Part shown: piece by piece, positions 44,585 through 53,867 of the stretch | How positions within the stretch are numbered: the first letter of the stretch is position 1 | How the letters are laid out: every line of letters begins with the position of its first letter | Source: Sporosarcina sp. ACRSL | Lineage (GTDB): Bacteria > Bacillota > Bacilli > Bacillales_A > Planococcaceae | NCBI RefSeq assembly: GCF_022346605.1 | Contig: NZ_JAKRNT010000004.1 | Span: 62,001 to 126,000, forward strand | Reading direction: 5' to 3' | DNA: 64,000 bases | Made by a program: the position numbers and the translations under genes | Notes under the pieces: model-generated | The model's input: the letters and a program-made list of their open reading frames with translations, nothing else | Told to the model about the DNA's origin: nothing | The model's database searches: none

Positions 44585-44715
44585 ATATAATCACCCCCTT
44601 CGCAAGGGAGTGCCAACCGCCCATCCGCTAAATGTCGCTGCTACTTCTATTCTATCATTCTGTCATAGCGAAAGCGAACTAATATTCGCTTAAAACAAAT
44701 GCCTAATTCTAACGC

Positions 44716-44850
44716 AATTACGCATAAAACCGAAAACTTATGCATAAACGCTTCCAATCACGCATAAACCCCAAACCCGCGCATAACCGCCGCCAAATCC
44801 GCATAAATCCCGCCAACTCCTCCATAAAATCGAATTCCCGCGCATAACTC
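44716..44850. repeat. CGCATAA repeat array
   Basis: Seven cores (acgcataaa, atgcataaa, gcgcataac, ccgcataaa) at 17-20 bp spacing, ending 50 bases before the EamA gene. No 33-bp element. Confidence 0.82.
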
Positions 44851-44904
44851 CGCCCCATATGCTAAACTAGATTCTATCGACCAAAAGAAAGAAGGCCCAT
44901 CAAC

Positions 44905-45816
44905 ATGTGGAAACTCTACATACTCCTCACCACAACCATGCTATTATGGGGACTCAACCTCCCGATGCTCAAATACATGCTCACACATATGCAACCCGTC
45001 ACCATGACAGCATTTCGCATCCTATCAGCAGGAATCATGGTCTTCATCATCCTGGGAGCCCTCAAACTCGTCCGTCTCCCAACGAAAAAAGAATGGACCT
45101 ACATCATCGGCGGAGCCGCACTCAACGTTGTACTCCACCACTACTTTCTTAACATGGGTCTCTTCCGAACATCCGGCACTAACGCCAGCCTCATCCTCGG
45201 AACCGGCCCAGTACTAACAGCAATATGTACATCACTCATCCTGCGCAATTACCCGACCAAAATCCAATGGCTCGGCGCAATTATCGGCTTTATCGGTATC
45301 GGATCCGTCGTCCTCGCAGGAGGCGAAGGCATTGCGGCACTCAAACTCGGAGACGCATTCATCTTCATCTCCATCCTTGCACAAGTTCTGTCGTTTCTGA
45401 TAATCGCTAAGGCAGCAAGGACGCTAGACCCAAGGCTTCTCACCGCGTACATGCTGATCGTCGGAAGCCTCGCACTGTTCGTCATCAGCCTCATCCAAGA
45501 GCCCGGCGAACTGATGAAATTCGCTACGGTACCGCAGACATTCTGGCTCATCTTCGCCTTAAGCGCGATTTTCGGAACTGCAGTCGGACATATGCTATAC
45601 AACTATTCAGTCGGTCAAGTCGGCCCATCCAAAGCGGCCATCTTCATGAACTTGAACACCTTATTCGCCCTAGTCGGCTCAGCCGTCTTCCTCGGCGAAA
45701 TCATCACCGGACGCCACCTATTCGGCTTCGTCCTCATCATTATCGGCGTCATCCTAGGCTCCGGCGCCGCCGAAGACCTCTGGAAAAAACGCAAACAAAA
45801 CCCCGAGCCGTCCTAA
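44905..45816 (+). CDS. EamA/DMT-family transporter
   Basis: A 303-residue drug/metabolite transporter with ten predicted helices in two EamA repeats. The first half has LLWGLNLPMLKYML and the second LSAIFGTAVGHMLYNYSVGQVGPSKAAIFMNL (about 215-246, given in short form: TAVGHMLYNYSV). The family exports amino acids or metabolites; the substrate is unknown. ATG follows AAAGAAAGAAGG. Confidence 0.9.
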   Translation: MWKLYILLTTTMLLWGLNLPMLKYMLTHMQPVTMTAFRILSAGIMVFIILGALKLVRLPTKKEWTYIIGGAALNVVLHHYFLNMGLFRTSGTNASLILGTGPVLTAICTSLILRNYPTKIQWLGAIIGFIGIGSVVLAGGEGIAALKLGDAFIFISILAQVLSFLIIAKAARTLDPRLLTAYMLIVGSLALFVISLIQEPGELMKFATVPQTFWLIFALSAIFGTAVGHMLYNYSVGQVGPSKAAIFMNLNTLFALVGSAVFLGEIITGRHLFGFVLIIIGVILGSGAAEDLWKKRKQNPEPS

Positions 45817-45833
45817 GACAGCTCGGGTTTCCT
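45799..45833 (+). terminator. EamA gene terminator
   Basis: ACCCCGAGC and GCTCGGGTT stem with TTCC tail, overlapping the end of the coding region. Confidence 0.8.
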
Positions 45834-45835
45834 AA

Positions 45836-45992
45836 TTACGCATAAATCCCATATCCCGCGCATAACCGCGTCCAAATACGCATAAGATCCAATACTTACG
45901 CATAAATCCTCCCAGAAACGCATAAATTCCAATTCTCACGCATAACGCCTTCAACTAAAACTTTTAGTTTGTCAAAACCATTCAGCGCGAAC
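45836..45992. repeat. CGCATAA repeat array with one 33-bp element
   Basis: Seven cores at 16-20 bp spacing, then a 33-bp element at 45957-45990 (TTAGTTTGTCAAAACCATTCAGCGCGA). Confidence 0.85.
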
Positions 45993-46110
45993 AGGGAAGG
46001 GGAATCTATAATAGCCCACCGCGCCACCATTGGCAGAGAACACAAATGCCCTTTATAATAGTAGATACAGAAAAGTTGAACAAATCATTGTACCAGTCAG
46101 GAGGAATGAC

Positions 46111-46482
46111 ATGGAAGTCTTTGCAGAGTTCTTATCAAAAATTGAAAATGAGGAACATCGAGCCCGAACAGAAGAAGTACTAAATTGGGTAAAAGAAAAA
46201 TATCCAAATTTAGTACCGGAAATTAAATGGAATCAGCCTACGTTTACCGATCACGGCACTTTCATTATCAGCTTCAGCGTATCCAAACAGCATTTGGCGT
46301 TCTCCCCTGAAACTGCGGGGATCGTCCATTTTTCAGAGGAAATTTTACAGGCCGGCTATACGCACACCAAGATGCTCGTACGTTTCCCGTGGAATAAACC
46401 AGTCAATTACGAACTACTCGAGAAAATTATCGACTATAATATTGCTGACAAAGCAGACTGCACAACCTTCTGGCGCAAATAA
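46111..46482 (+). CDS. DUF1801 iron-chaperone-like protein (YdhG/Fra family)
   Basis: ATG at 46111 follows AGGAGGAATGAC. The 123 residues form a single DUF1801 domain: [21 protein letters not shown] (about 37-57), KQHLAFSPE, and [19 protein letters not shown] (about 90-108). The B. subtilis homologue YdhG/Fra is a frataxin-like iron chaperone for Fe-S assembly; that role is inferred. A longer in-frame ORF from 46030 lacks a ribosome binding site. Confidence 0.85.
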   Translation: MEVFAEFLSKIENEEHRARTEEVLNWVKEKYPNLVPEIKWNQPTFTDHGTFIISFSVSKQHLAFSPETAGIVHFSEEILQAGYTHTKMLVRFPWNKPVNYELLEKIIDYNIADKADCTTFWRK

Positions 46483-46506
46483 ATTTGAGGAAGAGGAGGG
46501 GCTTGC

Positions 46507-46896
46507 TTGAGGAGAATTCTCTCGCTACTTATAGTTTTAATAGTAATGGCGGGATGTAGTTACGGAATAAAGATAGAAACATTTGATGGTGGTAGTGAGG
46601 AAGATCCGAAAACTTCCATAGTAGATGGTATATCTGATAGTAAAATTCTCAGTGGAGAGGTTATCAAAAAAAGAAGGAAAGAAATTACGCTTGAGCTTAG
46701 CGAAAGTTCCAGTATAGGAAAAGGTGAGATCTGGATTAAAGTTGATGATGAAAGTACGTTAGATAACATCAAAAAAGGACAGCAAGTAAGTGTATGGTAT
46801 GACTACATTAGAGAGTCCAATCCACCAAAAACGAAAGGGTTAAAAATTGAAGTTGACAGCAAGTATGCGCGAACAGGGAAGGGGGATCGCCAATAA
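46507..46896 (+). CDS. DUF3221-like lipoprotein
   Basis: TTG start after GAGGAGGGG. The 129-residue product has a lipoprotein signal with lipobox VMAGC (Cys17), then a small beta-rich domain containing SGEVIKKRRKEITLEL and GQQVSVWYDYIRESNPP, a pattern seen in DUF3221-type proteins. It is probably anchored on the outer face of the membrane; function unknown. It starts 24 bases after the iron chaperone gene. Confidence 0.7.
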   Translation: MRRILSLLIVLIVMAGCSYGIKIETFDGGSEEDPKTSIVDGISDSKILSGEVIKKRRKEITLELSESSSIGKGEIWIKVDDESTLDNIKKGQQVSVWYDYIRESNPPKTKGLKIEVDSKYARTGKGDRQ

Positions 46897-46934
46897 ATCT
46901 CTACGCGACCCTCTCCCGAAGAAAACCTTAGAAT

Positions 46935-47140
46935 CAGTTCCTAATTTGTCAAAACCATTCAGCGCGAAAAAGCAAATTCCTCCCCCAAAAAACTCCCCAC
47001 GATCCCGAATCCCGCATAAACTTCTCCAAAAACGCATAAATCCCAATACTTACGCATATCTGTCCTCAAATAAGCATAAATTCTTTTAACGACGCATAAA
47101 TCCTCCCAAATACGCATAAACGCCAACAATCACGCATAAC
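46935..47140. repeat. CGCATAA repeat array with one 33-bp element
   Basis: A 33-bp element at 46935-46967, then about eight cores from 47010 (cgcataaac, acgcataaa, aagcataaa) at 17-20 bp spacing. Confidence 0.85.
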
Positions 47141-47206
47141 CGCTACATATCCCTCCACACCCTACAAAAAAACCAGTATAATCGTAGAAAAAGGAGGCAT
47201 ACACCT

Positions 47207-48289
47207 ATGAAACTACGAATCCAAGCTGCGCTTCTCACAACAGCACTGCTGCTCACCCCCGCTATCCAGCCGGCACAAGCCGCATCCTTTACGGACGTCC
47301 CGAAATCCCACTGGGCGCACGACCCGATCGATGTCATCTCAGACCTTGGCATCATCAACGGCTACCCGGACGGTACCTATAAACTCAACCAACCTGTCAC
47401 GCGTGCCCAAGCTGCTAAAATCGTCGCGCTCGCTACAAAAACGAAGCCGACACATAGCTTCACGCCTGACTTCAAAGACGTCACACCGGCGCACGGATCA
47501 TACGACCATATCCGTGCCCTCACTGAACGTGGTATCTTCAACAACGGCGAAGCGTTCAACCCGAACGCATCACTCACACGCGGACAAATGGCCAAAATCA
47601 TCACACTCGCCTACAACATCATCGTAGACGACAACGACGAAATCTCATTTAGCGACGTCAAAAAAATCAACGGCTACCATAGCTACATTACAACTATCGC
47701 CGAACTCGGCATCACGACAACCGCACAAGGCGGCGAATTCAAACCGAACGATCCCGTATCCCGAGCGCATATGGCTGCCTTCATCCATCGCGCCATCGAA
47801 TTCGACAACAAACGGAAAACCGGCGAAATCTATTACGACCAAGCCCAACGAAAATACGTTGAAAAAGTCTACTCGATCCCTGAGCCACCGCCGGCCCAAA
47901 TGGACGAGTCACTAGCAGTACAAACCATCAATCTAGTAAACAAAGAACGCCAACAACAAAACCTAGCAACACTCAAACAAGACGATGAACTCTCAGCCAT
48001 CGCGCAAATAAAAGCCGAAGACATGGCGAAAAACAACTACTTCGCCCATAACTCACCAACGTACGGCACCGTCGGCAACATGCTTGACCAATTCGGCTAC
48101 GACTGGATGGGCTACGGTGAAAACATCGCCAAAGGCTACACAACAGCCGAAACCGTAGTCCAAGGCTGGATGGAATCGCCCGGCCACCGCGCCAACATCC
48201 TGCAGTCCCACTTCACCAACATCGGCACCGGCTACGCCACCGACCAAAACGGCACGACCTACTGGGTCCACATGTTCTCAACAAAATAA
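47207..48289 (+). CDS. SLH-domain protein with C-terminal CAP/SCP domain
   Basis: A 360-residue exported surface protein. After a signal peptide (about 1-25), three SLH domains (about 26-200) start with FTDVPKSHWAHDPI, SYDHIRALTERGIF and HSYITTIAELGIT. They should bind the pyruvylated secondary wall polymer. The C-terminal CAP domain (about 235-360) has FAHNSPTYG, GENIAKGYTTAE and SPGHRANIL, as in YkwD-type proteins. Role unknown; it probably shares anchoring with the S-layer protein encoded 10 kb downstream. Confidence 0.92.
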   Translation: MKLRIQAALLTTALLLTPAIQPAQAASFTDVPKSHWAHDPIDVISDLGIINGYPDGTYKLNQPVTRAQAAKIVALATKTKPTHSFTPDFKDVTPAHGSYDHIRALTERGIFNNGEAFNPNASLTRGQMAKIITLAYNIIVDDNDEISFSDVKKINGYHSYITTIAELGITTTAQGGEFKPNDPVSRAHMAAFIHRAIEFDNKRKTGEIYYDQAQRKYVEKVYSIPEPPPAQMDESLAVQTINLVNKERQQQNLATLKQDDELSAIAQIKAEDMAKNNYFAHNSPTYGTVGNMLDQFGYDWMGYGENIAKGYTTAETVVQGWMESPGHRANILQSHFTNIGTGYATDQNGTTYWVHMFSTK

Positions 48290-48293
48290 CAAC

Positions 48294-48338
48294 AAACAGA
48301 CGGTGTGGGAGGAGGGATCCCAGCCGTCTGTTTCGTTT
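48294..48338 (+). terminator. SLH-CAP gene terminator
   Basis: AACAGACGG pairs with CCGTCTGTT, followed by TCGTTT. Confidence 0.8.
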
Positions 48339-48379
48339 GATCGCGCAAAGAAAAGCAGGAATAGATTGTGAGTATCCGG

Positions 48380-49816
48380 CTAAAATTTGTTCCTTTTTCC
48401 AATGAGCATTAGTAGGATTCCGTTACCAAACAACAGGATAGATAATACTACCGTGAGTAATGCGACGTCTGGTGCAAATAACTTGATAGAATGCCATGGG
48501 GAAGAAGTGAAATAGATAAGCATAGGAATAATGATCATGGAAAGTAAGGTTATTATTACTCCAATGATAAAGAGCATTTTCTGATGTTTTATTGGCTGTT
48601 TTAGTTTCATTTTGAATAGTAAACGCGCGAACACATAGGCAAGAATTAAGACGATGACTAAAGTTAGAACTTGAATGATTGGCGTGTTTTTTTCCGCATT
48701 TATCGGTGTCTCACCATTCATGATTGATATGATACCATTCCTAAAATGGATAAGAGCAGCTTCTTCTAAAATATGTTCCTTGTTTGTTAAAATGATAGCT
48801 CCCCAGTTACTCGTAGGGTAGAAAAAGATGTCTGTACGTGAATCGGGAGTAGATCCTGAATGCCAAATCATTTCTTCTTTCGAATAAGGGTCAGTTATTC
48901 TCCAGCCAAAGCCATAATACCTCGTCTCACCAGTTTGAGTATGCGGTGTAAACGCAAGGTCTACTAATTCTTCCCTCACTAATTTATCCTCATCTTTTTG
49001 GAGTAAAGCTTTTAAATAGTTAACCATGTCATTTGAGCTTGCAGTTATATAGCCATAAGGAGCTCCTCCATTATCGTAAGGTACGTTACTTTTGACAGGA
49101 AATCCAAACCACGATTGATATCCTGATTGATATCCTCGTTCTTTTGCTTTATCTCCATCTGCCCCAGCATGCTTCATTTCTAAAGGAGAAAAAACCTGTT
49201 CGTCCATGAACTCAGAATAGGATTGACCTGAAACCTCTTCGATAAGTGCGGCAAGTATAGAGTAGTTTGCATTGCTATATTGATGCTTTGTTCCTGGACT
49301 TTCTGTTAGTTCAGTTTTTGAAAGCAAATCTACATTGTTTCGGATGGCAGTTCGTTCATTTGAACCTAAATCTGATATAGCCATCCCGTCATATGTACTG
49401 ATTCCGCTTGTTTGTGTAAGTAACTGTTTTACCGTTATCTTCGAAGAAGAATCTTTATCTTTGAGTGTAAAGTAAGGGACATATTGAATGACCGGATCAT
49501 CCAGATGTACGAATCCTTTTTCCACAAGTTTTAGTACTCCAAGGGATGTAAAAGACTTACTTATAGAACCTAACAAAAAAGGAGTGTTTGCAGTAACTTT
49601 TGTTTTCTCTCCTCCTGTGACACCAAAAGATTCCGAATAAATGACTTCATCGTCCTTCACAATTGAAATGGATGCTCCAGGAATGCGATTCTCAGTAAGG
49701 AAGGTTTCTATGTATGAATGTAATTCTTCCGTTTTAGCGTTTTGAGCTAAAACTTGTAATGCAGGCAGGGAAAACAGGAAAAGGATAATAACTGCAATGA
49801 ACCATTTTCTTTTCAC
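48380..49816 (-). CDS. Membrane serine hydrolase (class C beta-lactamase / esterase fold)
   Basis: GTG at 49816 after GAGGTGGGATGTAA gives 478 residues, with a signal/anchor at about 4-24. The beta-lactamase family domain has SISK (Ser84-Lys87 nucleophile pair), the Tyr motif YSNANY (near 180), and a late WHSGSTPDSR. The last ~110 residues hold three hydrophobic helices. Such proteins (for example FmtA- or PbpX-like) act on D-Ala esters or muropeptides; resistance function should not be assumed. Confidence 0.85.
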   Translation of the reverse strand: MKRKWFIAVIILFLFSLPALQVLAQNAKTEELHSYIETFLTENRIPGASISIVKDDEVIYSESFGVTGGEKTKVTANTPFLLGSISKSFTSLGVLKLVEKGFVHLDDPVIQYVPYFTLKDKDSSSKITVKQLLTQTSGISTYDGMAISDLGSNERTAIRNNVDLLSKTELTESPGTKHQYSNANYSILAALIEEVSGQSYSEFMDEQVFSPLEMKHAGADGDKAKERGYQSGYQSWFGFPVKSNVPYDNGGAPYGYITASSNDMVNYLKALLQKDEDKLVREELVDLAFTPHTQTGETRYYGFGWRITDPYSKEEMIWHSGSTPDSRTDIFFYPTSNWGAIILTNKEHILEEAALIHFRNGIISIMNGETPINAEKNTPIIQVLTLVIVLILAYVFARLLFKMKLKQPIKHQKMLFIIGVIITLLSMIIIPMLIYFTSSPWHSIKLFAPDVALLTVVLSILLFGNGILLMLIGKRNKF

Positions 49817-49999
49817 CTTACATCCCACCTCTTGGAATTGCTCGTTGCAAAATACCATAAGTGCACCTCGTTTCTAGTTAATTATCAATTCTTTCATAAT
49901 TAAATATAACAAGTAAGAATAATAGTATTGTCAGTCCCAAGGCCGGGATTTGAACCATCTTAAGTATGAATTTATTGTAGTTTAACAACTAATCCAAAC

Positions 50000-50027
50000 A
50001 AAAAAAGGAGTAGCCACTACCCCTTTT
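50000..50027 (-). terminator. Terminator of the GDPD gene
   Basis: On the minus strand, GGGGTAGT pairs with CTACTCC and is followed by seven T. Confidence 0.75.
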
Positions 50028-50033
50028 CGCAAA

Positions 50034-50873
50034 TTAGTATTTCATTTTTCGAGGCTCTACATAATCCGGAAAATCAGTAATAATGGCATCAACACCCATA
50101 TCAAACAAAAAGTCTGCCGTATCTTGGCTCCGCACCGTCCACGAGCCAATTTGCATACCTAACGAGTGAACATTTTCCACCAATTCCTCTGTCACAATTC
50201 CATAGCTCGGGCTAAACCATTCCGCATACATCGAAAACTCCTGTAAAGCTTCCGGTGTTGTATCTGCCGTATTAGAAGTCAATACACCGACTGGAACACG
50301 GGGAAGAAGCGCGTCCATTTTCTTCATTGATTCAAAGTTAAACGATTGAATAATGATCTTTTCATTTTGAGGTTTATCGAGATTTCGTTCTCTTAATGCC
50401 TCCGCCACCTGCTTTTCAATGCCTGGATAAAGCTCTGGAGCCTTTAACTCTACGAAAATACCGATCTTTCCGTAATAACGATCAAGAACCTCTTCAAATG
50501 TCGGAAGCGATTCTCCTGCAAATTGTTCCCCGAACCAACTGCCTGCATCAAGACCTCTCAGCTCTTCAAATGATAAATCTCCAACTTGCCCCGTCCCATC
50601 CGTCGTCCGATCTACTGTTGTATCATGAATTACCACCAGTTCACCGTCTTCACTTCGTTGCACATCGATTTCAATGTAATCAGCTTTCATATCGACAGCG
50701 AGATCAAAAGCAGCAATCGTATTTTCAGGCGCATACCCCGTTGCACCCCGATGGGCAACATTATGTACTTGTTTTCTTTCGCCAAAAGTCGGGTCTTCCG
50801 CTACAATCGAACCTATTGGGTTGAATAAAAACGATAAAGCTACACCTGTTTCTAGCAGTAATTGCTTGCTCAT
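50034..50873 (-). CDS. Glycerophosphodiester phosphodiesterase
   Basis: ATG at 50873 is preferred to 50882 because the GGAG box would be too close to the latter. The 279 residues form a GDPD TIM barrel with HRGATGYAPENT (about 40-51), EIDVQRSEDGELVVIHD (about 68-84), and VELKAPELYPG. It hydrolyses glycerophosphodiesters to glycerol-3-phosphate and alcohol. An N-terminal hydrophobic segment (about 4-22) could be a signal or anchor. Homologous to GlpQ-type and YhdW-type enzymes. Confidence 0.92.
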   Translation of the reverse strand: MSKQLLLETGVALSFLFNPIGSIVAEDPTFGERKQVHNVAHRGATGYAPENTIAAFDLAVDMKADYIEIDVQRSEDGELVVIHDTTVDRTTDGTGQVGDLSFEELRGLDAGSWFGEQFAGESLPTFEEVLDRYYGKIGIFVELKAPELYPGIEKQVAEALRERNLDKPQNEKIIIQSFNFESMKKMDALLPRVPVGVLTSNTADTTPEALQEFSMYAEWFSPSYGIVTEELVENVHSLGMQIGSWTVRSQDTADFLFDMGVDAIITDFPDYVEPRKMKY

Positions 50874-51048
50874 GCTCACCATCTCCTATCTAAACTAGAT
50901 TCAACTCTAGTTTAAAATAGGAATGTTAATCTACTATGTAGATAGAAGCATTTCTACGTATAGATGGTGTTAACGAAACTCGATCGTTTTCACTACGTAT
51001 CTTTACAAAGCGGTTTAATAAAAAAGTAACGGAAAGGGAGGTGCCCAT

Positions 51049-51411
51049 ATGAAAACTATCAGCCAAGAAATCAAAGAGATGTCCATCGAATCGTTGGAGT
51101 CAACTCTTAATAAACTATCGAATTCCTACAATAGCATGACAGAAAAGGGGTCAAACACAACCCTTGTCCAAAAGAGACGAGACGCAGTAAAAATAGGTTT
51201 AGACAGCCTGAAAGCTACCTGGAATGAGGAAGATTTCAACTACGAAGAAGAATCCATAGTGGTTTCCAAAAAAGTTCTGCAAAGTGTCCTTCCCTCGATA
51301 GAAAAACAGATAGCAAAAGCAAAAGAAGGCAGTCCTCAAAAAACAATCAATGAGCGCCGCTTAACTGCACTTAAACTGTCCATCGAATCCTTGGAGAACC
51401 GTCTTAACTGA
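51049..51411 (+). CDS. Hypothetical helical protein, 120 residues
   Basis: ATG follows GAAAGGGAGGTGCCCAT. Predicted mostly helical and soluble, with two related segments: MSIESLESTLNKLSNSY near the start and LKLSIESLENRLN at the end, plus RRDAVKIGLDSLKA and RRLTALKLSIESLE, so it looks like an internal duplication of about 75 residues. Family not recognised. Confidence 0.7.
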   Translation: MKTISQEIKEMSIESLESTLNKLSNSYNSMTEKGSNTTLVQKRRDAVKIGLDSLKATWNEEDFNYEEESIVVSKKVLQSVLPSIEKQIAKAKEGSPQKTINERRLTALKLSIESLENRLN

Positions 51412-51421
51412 GTCCAAAAGA

Positions 51422-51446
51422 AAAACGCCAGAAATGGCGTTTTTCA
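51422..51446. terminator. Bidirectional terminator
   Basis: AAAAACGCC pairs with GGCGTTTTT between converging genes. Confidence 0.88.
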
Positions 51447-51449
51447 TGC

Positions 51450-51635
51450 TCAGTATTTACCTTGATTGTTTCTCATGTTTTGGGTTACTTTCTGTGCAGC
51501 ATTTTTAGTTGCATCCACAGTCTTCATTGCGATATTTTCGGTTGTTTCCAAAGCATTGTGAGCTGTTTCAAATGCGGATCCAGCGGTTTTCTTAATATCC
51601 TCCGCAACACTTTTGCGATTTTGTTGATTCGTCAT
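51450..51635 (-). CDS. Small hydrophilic helical protein, 61 residues
   Basis: ATG at 51635 follows GGAGGTG. The sequence is rich in Ala, Thr, Lys and Asn with an 11-residue-like periodicity (KKTAGSAFETAHNALET, AMKTVDATKNAAQKVTQ), similar to LEA or stress-response proteins. No transmembrane segment. A general stress role is only suggested by composition. Confidence 0.65.
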   Translation of the reverse strand: MTNQQNRKSVAEDIKKTAGSAFETAHNALETTENIAMKTVDATKNAAQKVTQNMRNNQGKY

Positions 51636-51690
51636 CACATCTCACCTCCTAAGCAAATGTAGGATATGTGGAATGACAAGATCTATCCGT

Positions 51691-52893
51691 TCAACGGTTA
51701 GGAACCTTTTCCTTATTTGCTGCCATTGCGACCGTTTTCTTACTCCCCATTAGATACACCATCAAAATGATTATCATCGTAGCTGCAGAATAAGTAAAGG
51801 TCAAGCCGTACCCAACACTTTTTGCTAACAATCCGAGTCCTACGGAACCAAGTGCCAAACCACCATCGATAAAAATCAGAAGCATCGAATTGGCTGTTGC
51901 CTTTTTTTCTTCTGGAACAAGCTGTAGTGCCCAAGCTTGGATCGTTGGATGAATGACGGCAAAAGCGATTCCGAACAACACCCCCGAAATCAACACCATC
52001 AACATACTCTTAGAGAAGCCTAACAGAACCAAACCGGCAGCCCCTGAAATAGCGGCAGGAATAATAAGTATTCGGTGCCCGAAACGATCAAAGATTTTAC
52101 CCGAGAACGCACGAATAATCACCATCGCAATCCCTTGTGCGATAAAAAACTGAGAAATACGACCACCCACACCGATCTCTTTCCCAAACGCCCCAATAAA
52201 GTTGACAGTTCCTGCAATGGCTACATAATTCAACGCAACCAAAATACATGGAAGAAGGACACGTTTATCAAACATGTACTTATAGAACGGTTCGTTCGTT
52301 GTCGCCTTCGCACTTTCCTTATTTTGTGGGACAGTATTTTTTGTAAAGAAACTGCACACTAACGAAAAAGACATAAGGCCGAGCGTTAACATCATCATTG
52401 ATCGGAATGAGAAATTCGCAAGATAAGCAATCGCGATAAGCGGCCCAAGTGTCGTCCCAACGCTTGTCGACATGGCAAAGAAAACGATACCTTCACCTAA
52501 CCGGGATCTTGGAACGATATTACTGGAGATTGTAAAAACCAAAATCGTCAGCATACTAAACCCAATACCTTGCAGCGCACGAATGAAAATTAAAAAACCA
52601 ATCGAGTCGTTTACAAAAGTTAAAGCGATCGTTCCCAGGAAATAAATGATCGAAATAATGAGGAGCAATTTCATATTCACTTTTTGAATAATGACGCTTG
52701 CGAAGAACCGCGTAACCAACGATGCCAACATTAACGTAGTCGTCATAATTCCAGCAATCGCTGGGTTATTGCTAATGGTTGATACGAAAATCGGGAAACC
52801 CGCCGTAATCATGTAAAAAGATGCGAACATGACTAACGACAATAAAATAATGATGACATATTGGTTTGTCCAAAGTTTGGCTTTTTTACCCAA
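51691..52893 (-). CDS. MFS transporter (12-helix)
   Basis: A 400-residue major facilitator with 12 predicted helices. It has RALQGIGFSMLTILVF (motif B region) and FFAMSTSVGTTLGPLIA (motif C-like). Members of this group include YfcJ/YhhS-like and arabinose-type exporters; the substrate cannot be assigned. The start ATG is near a GAAAGGCGG box. Confidence 0.88.
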   Translation of the reverse strand: MGKKAKLWTNQYVIIILLSLVMFASFYMITAGFPIFVSTISNNPAIAGIMTTTLMLASLVTRFFASVIIQKVNMKLLLIISIIYFLGTIALTFVNDSIGFLIFIRALQGIGFSMLTILVFTISSNIVPRSRLGEGIVFFAMSTSVGTTLGPLIAIAYLANFSFRSMMMLTLGLMSFSLVCSFFTKNTVPQNKESAKATTNEPFYKYMFDKRVLLPCILVALNYVAIAGTVNFIGAFGKEIGVGGRISQFFIAQGIAMVIIRAFSGKIFDRFGHRILIIPAAISGAAGLVLLGFSKSMLMVLISGVLFGIAFAVIHPTIQAWALQLVPEEKKATANSMLLIFIDGGLALGSVGLGLLAKSVGYGLTFTYSAATMIIILMVYLMGSKKTVAMAANKEKVPNR

Positions 52894-53078
52894 TAGAGAT
52901 GACCGCCTTTCAAGGCTATTTCATCATCTATTCTGCCCATTATTTTTAAAATGATTAGAGCTGTTTTCAGTAAAAGAAAAAGTTTTGTTTATAGTGGGAA
53001 AAACTCACTCGACTATTTCAAGAAGGAACACACAAGCTACAGATGTAATAAATACAGTCAACAGAAAGGTGGAGTGAA

Positions 53079-53225
53079 ATGAAGAACAACATTCAGGTCT
53101 TACCTATCGTTGCTGCCATTGGCATTGGGGCTGCCGCCTATAGTCTGATGACCGGACGTGGCGGCCAATTGCAAAACATGTTGCCGCAGTTAACGAAGAT
53201 GGGCAAAGGCAATACAAGCCAGTAA
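53079..53225 (+). CDS. Small DUF3918-like membrane protein, 48 residues
   Basis: Read directly from the sequence: ATG at 53079 after GAAAGGTGGAG, stop at 53223. The N-terminus is hydrophobic (VLPIVAAIGIGAAAYSLM, about 7-24), followed by a polar tail with NMLPQLTKMGKG. The layout resembles DUF3918 proteins (hydrophobic Gly/Ala-rich start, basic tail). Function unknown. It has its own strong terminator. Confidence 0.75.
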   Translation: MKNNIQVLPIVAAIGIGAAAYSLMTGRGGQLQNMLPQLTKMGKGNTSQ

Positions 53226-53243
53226 AAGTAATCAACAGCCAGT

Positions 53244-53275
53244 GACAGCTAGCTCTTAGCTAGCTGTCCTTTTTT
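53244..53275 (+). terminator. Terminator of the DUF3918-like gene
   Basis: GACAGCTAGCT pairs with AGCTAGCTGTC, followed by TTTTTT. Confidence 0.93.
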
Positions 53276-53347
53276 ACATACTTCAATTAAGCAGGAATTA
53301 TATACATGTTTGTTGAATTAATTTCATTAACTTATTGAGGGAGGTAG

Positions 53348-53824
53348 ATGGGATTGAATCGAATTGAAATGCTTGTATACATGCTGGATATAACGTATGA
53401 CAAAGAAGGTTGGTATGCGCCGTTAAAAGACGCATTGGAAGGGATCACCGCAGAACAGGCTAGCTGGAAACCAACTGGAGAAGCGACCAAATCAATTTGG
53501 GAGAATGTGAACCATCTTATTTATTACAAAGAAAAACTTGTAGCCATTATGGAAGGCCGGGAATGGCCACATCATCTTGATGGGAATGAAACCTTCTATC
53601 TGACTGATCCATCAAATGATGATCAGGAATGGAAGGAAGTTATAGAACGTGCTGAAAAGGTTCAAGCGAACTTAAGACAGGCGCTAAATAAAACTACGGT
53701 GGAACAGCTTGACCAAGATTCACTAGAATTGAAGCTAATAAACATCATGCTTCACGATGCCTACCATACGGGTCAAATTATTCAAATTAGAAAAATGCAA
53801 GGTTCTTGGCCTTCACATCGTTAA
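53348..53824 (+). CDS. DinB-family protein
   Basis: A 158-residue four-helix protein of the DinB/YfiT superfamily: GWYAPLKDALEGITAEQASWKP (about 19-40), SIWENVNHLIYYKEKL (about 46-61, with the first metal His) and HDAYHTGQI (about 138-146, with the other His residues). Family members are metal-dependent thiol-transferase-like or uncharacterised proteins. The ATG at 53348 is very close to GGGAGG; TTG at 53354 is better spaced, so the start may be two codons later. Confidence 0.85.
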   Translation: MGLNRIEMLVYMLDITYDKEGWYAPLKDALEGITAEQASWKPTGEATKSIWENVNHLIYYKEKLVAIMEGREWPHHLDGNETFYLTDPSNDDQEWKEVIERAEKVQANLRQALNKTTVEQLDQDSLELKLINIMLHDAYHTGQIIQIRKMQGSWPSHR

Positions 53825-53833
53825 AAATAGTTT

Positions 53834-53861
53834 AAAAGCTACCAAACTTGGTGGCTTTTTC
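53834..53861 (+). terminator. DinB gene terminator
   Basis: AAAGCTACCA pairs with TTGGTGGCTTT (with wobble), then T run. Confidence 0.85.
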
Positions 53862-53867
53862 TCGTTA

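Noticed and set aside
44487-44693. 68-residue plus-strand ORF
   Set aside because: Overlaps the toxin gene antisense and has no start signal.
49929-49956. tRNA T-arm-like sequence (ccgggatttgaacc)
   Set aside because: It resembles the 3' part of a tRNA, but the T stem does not pair and no acceptor, D or anticodon arm can be found; at most a degraded tRNA or attachment-site remnant.
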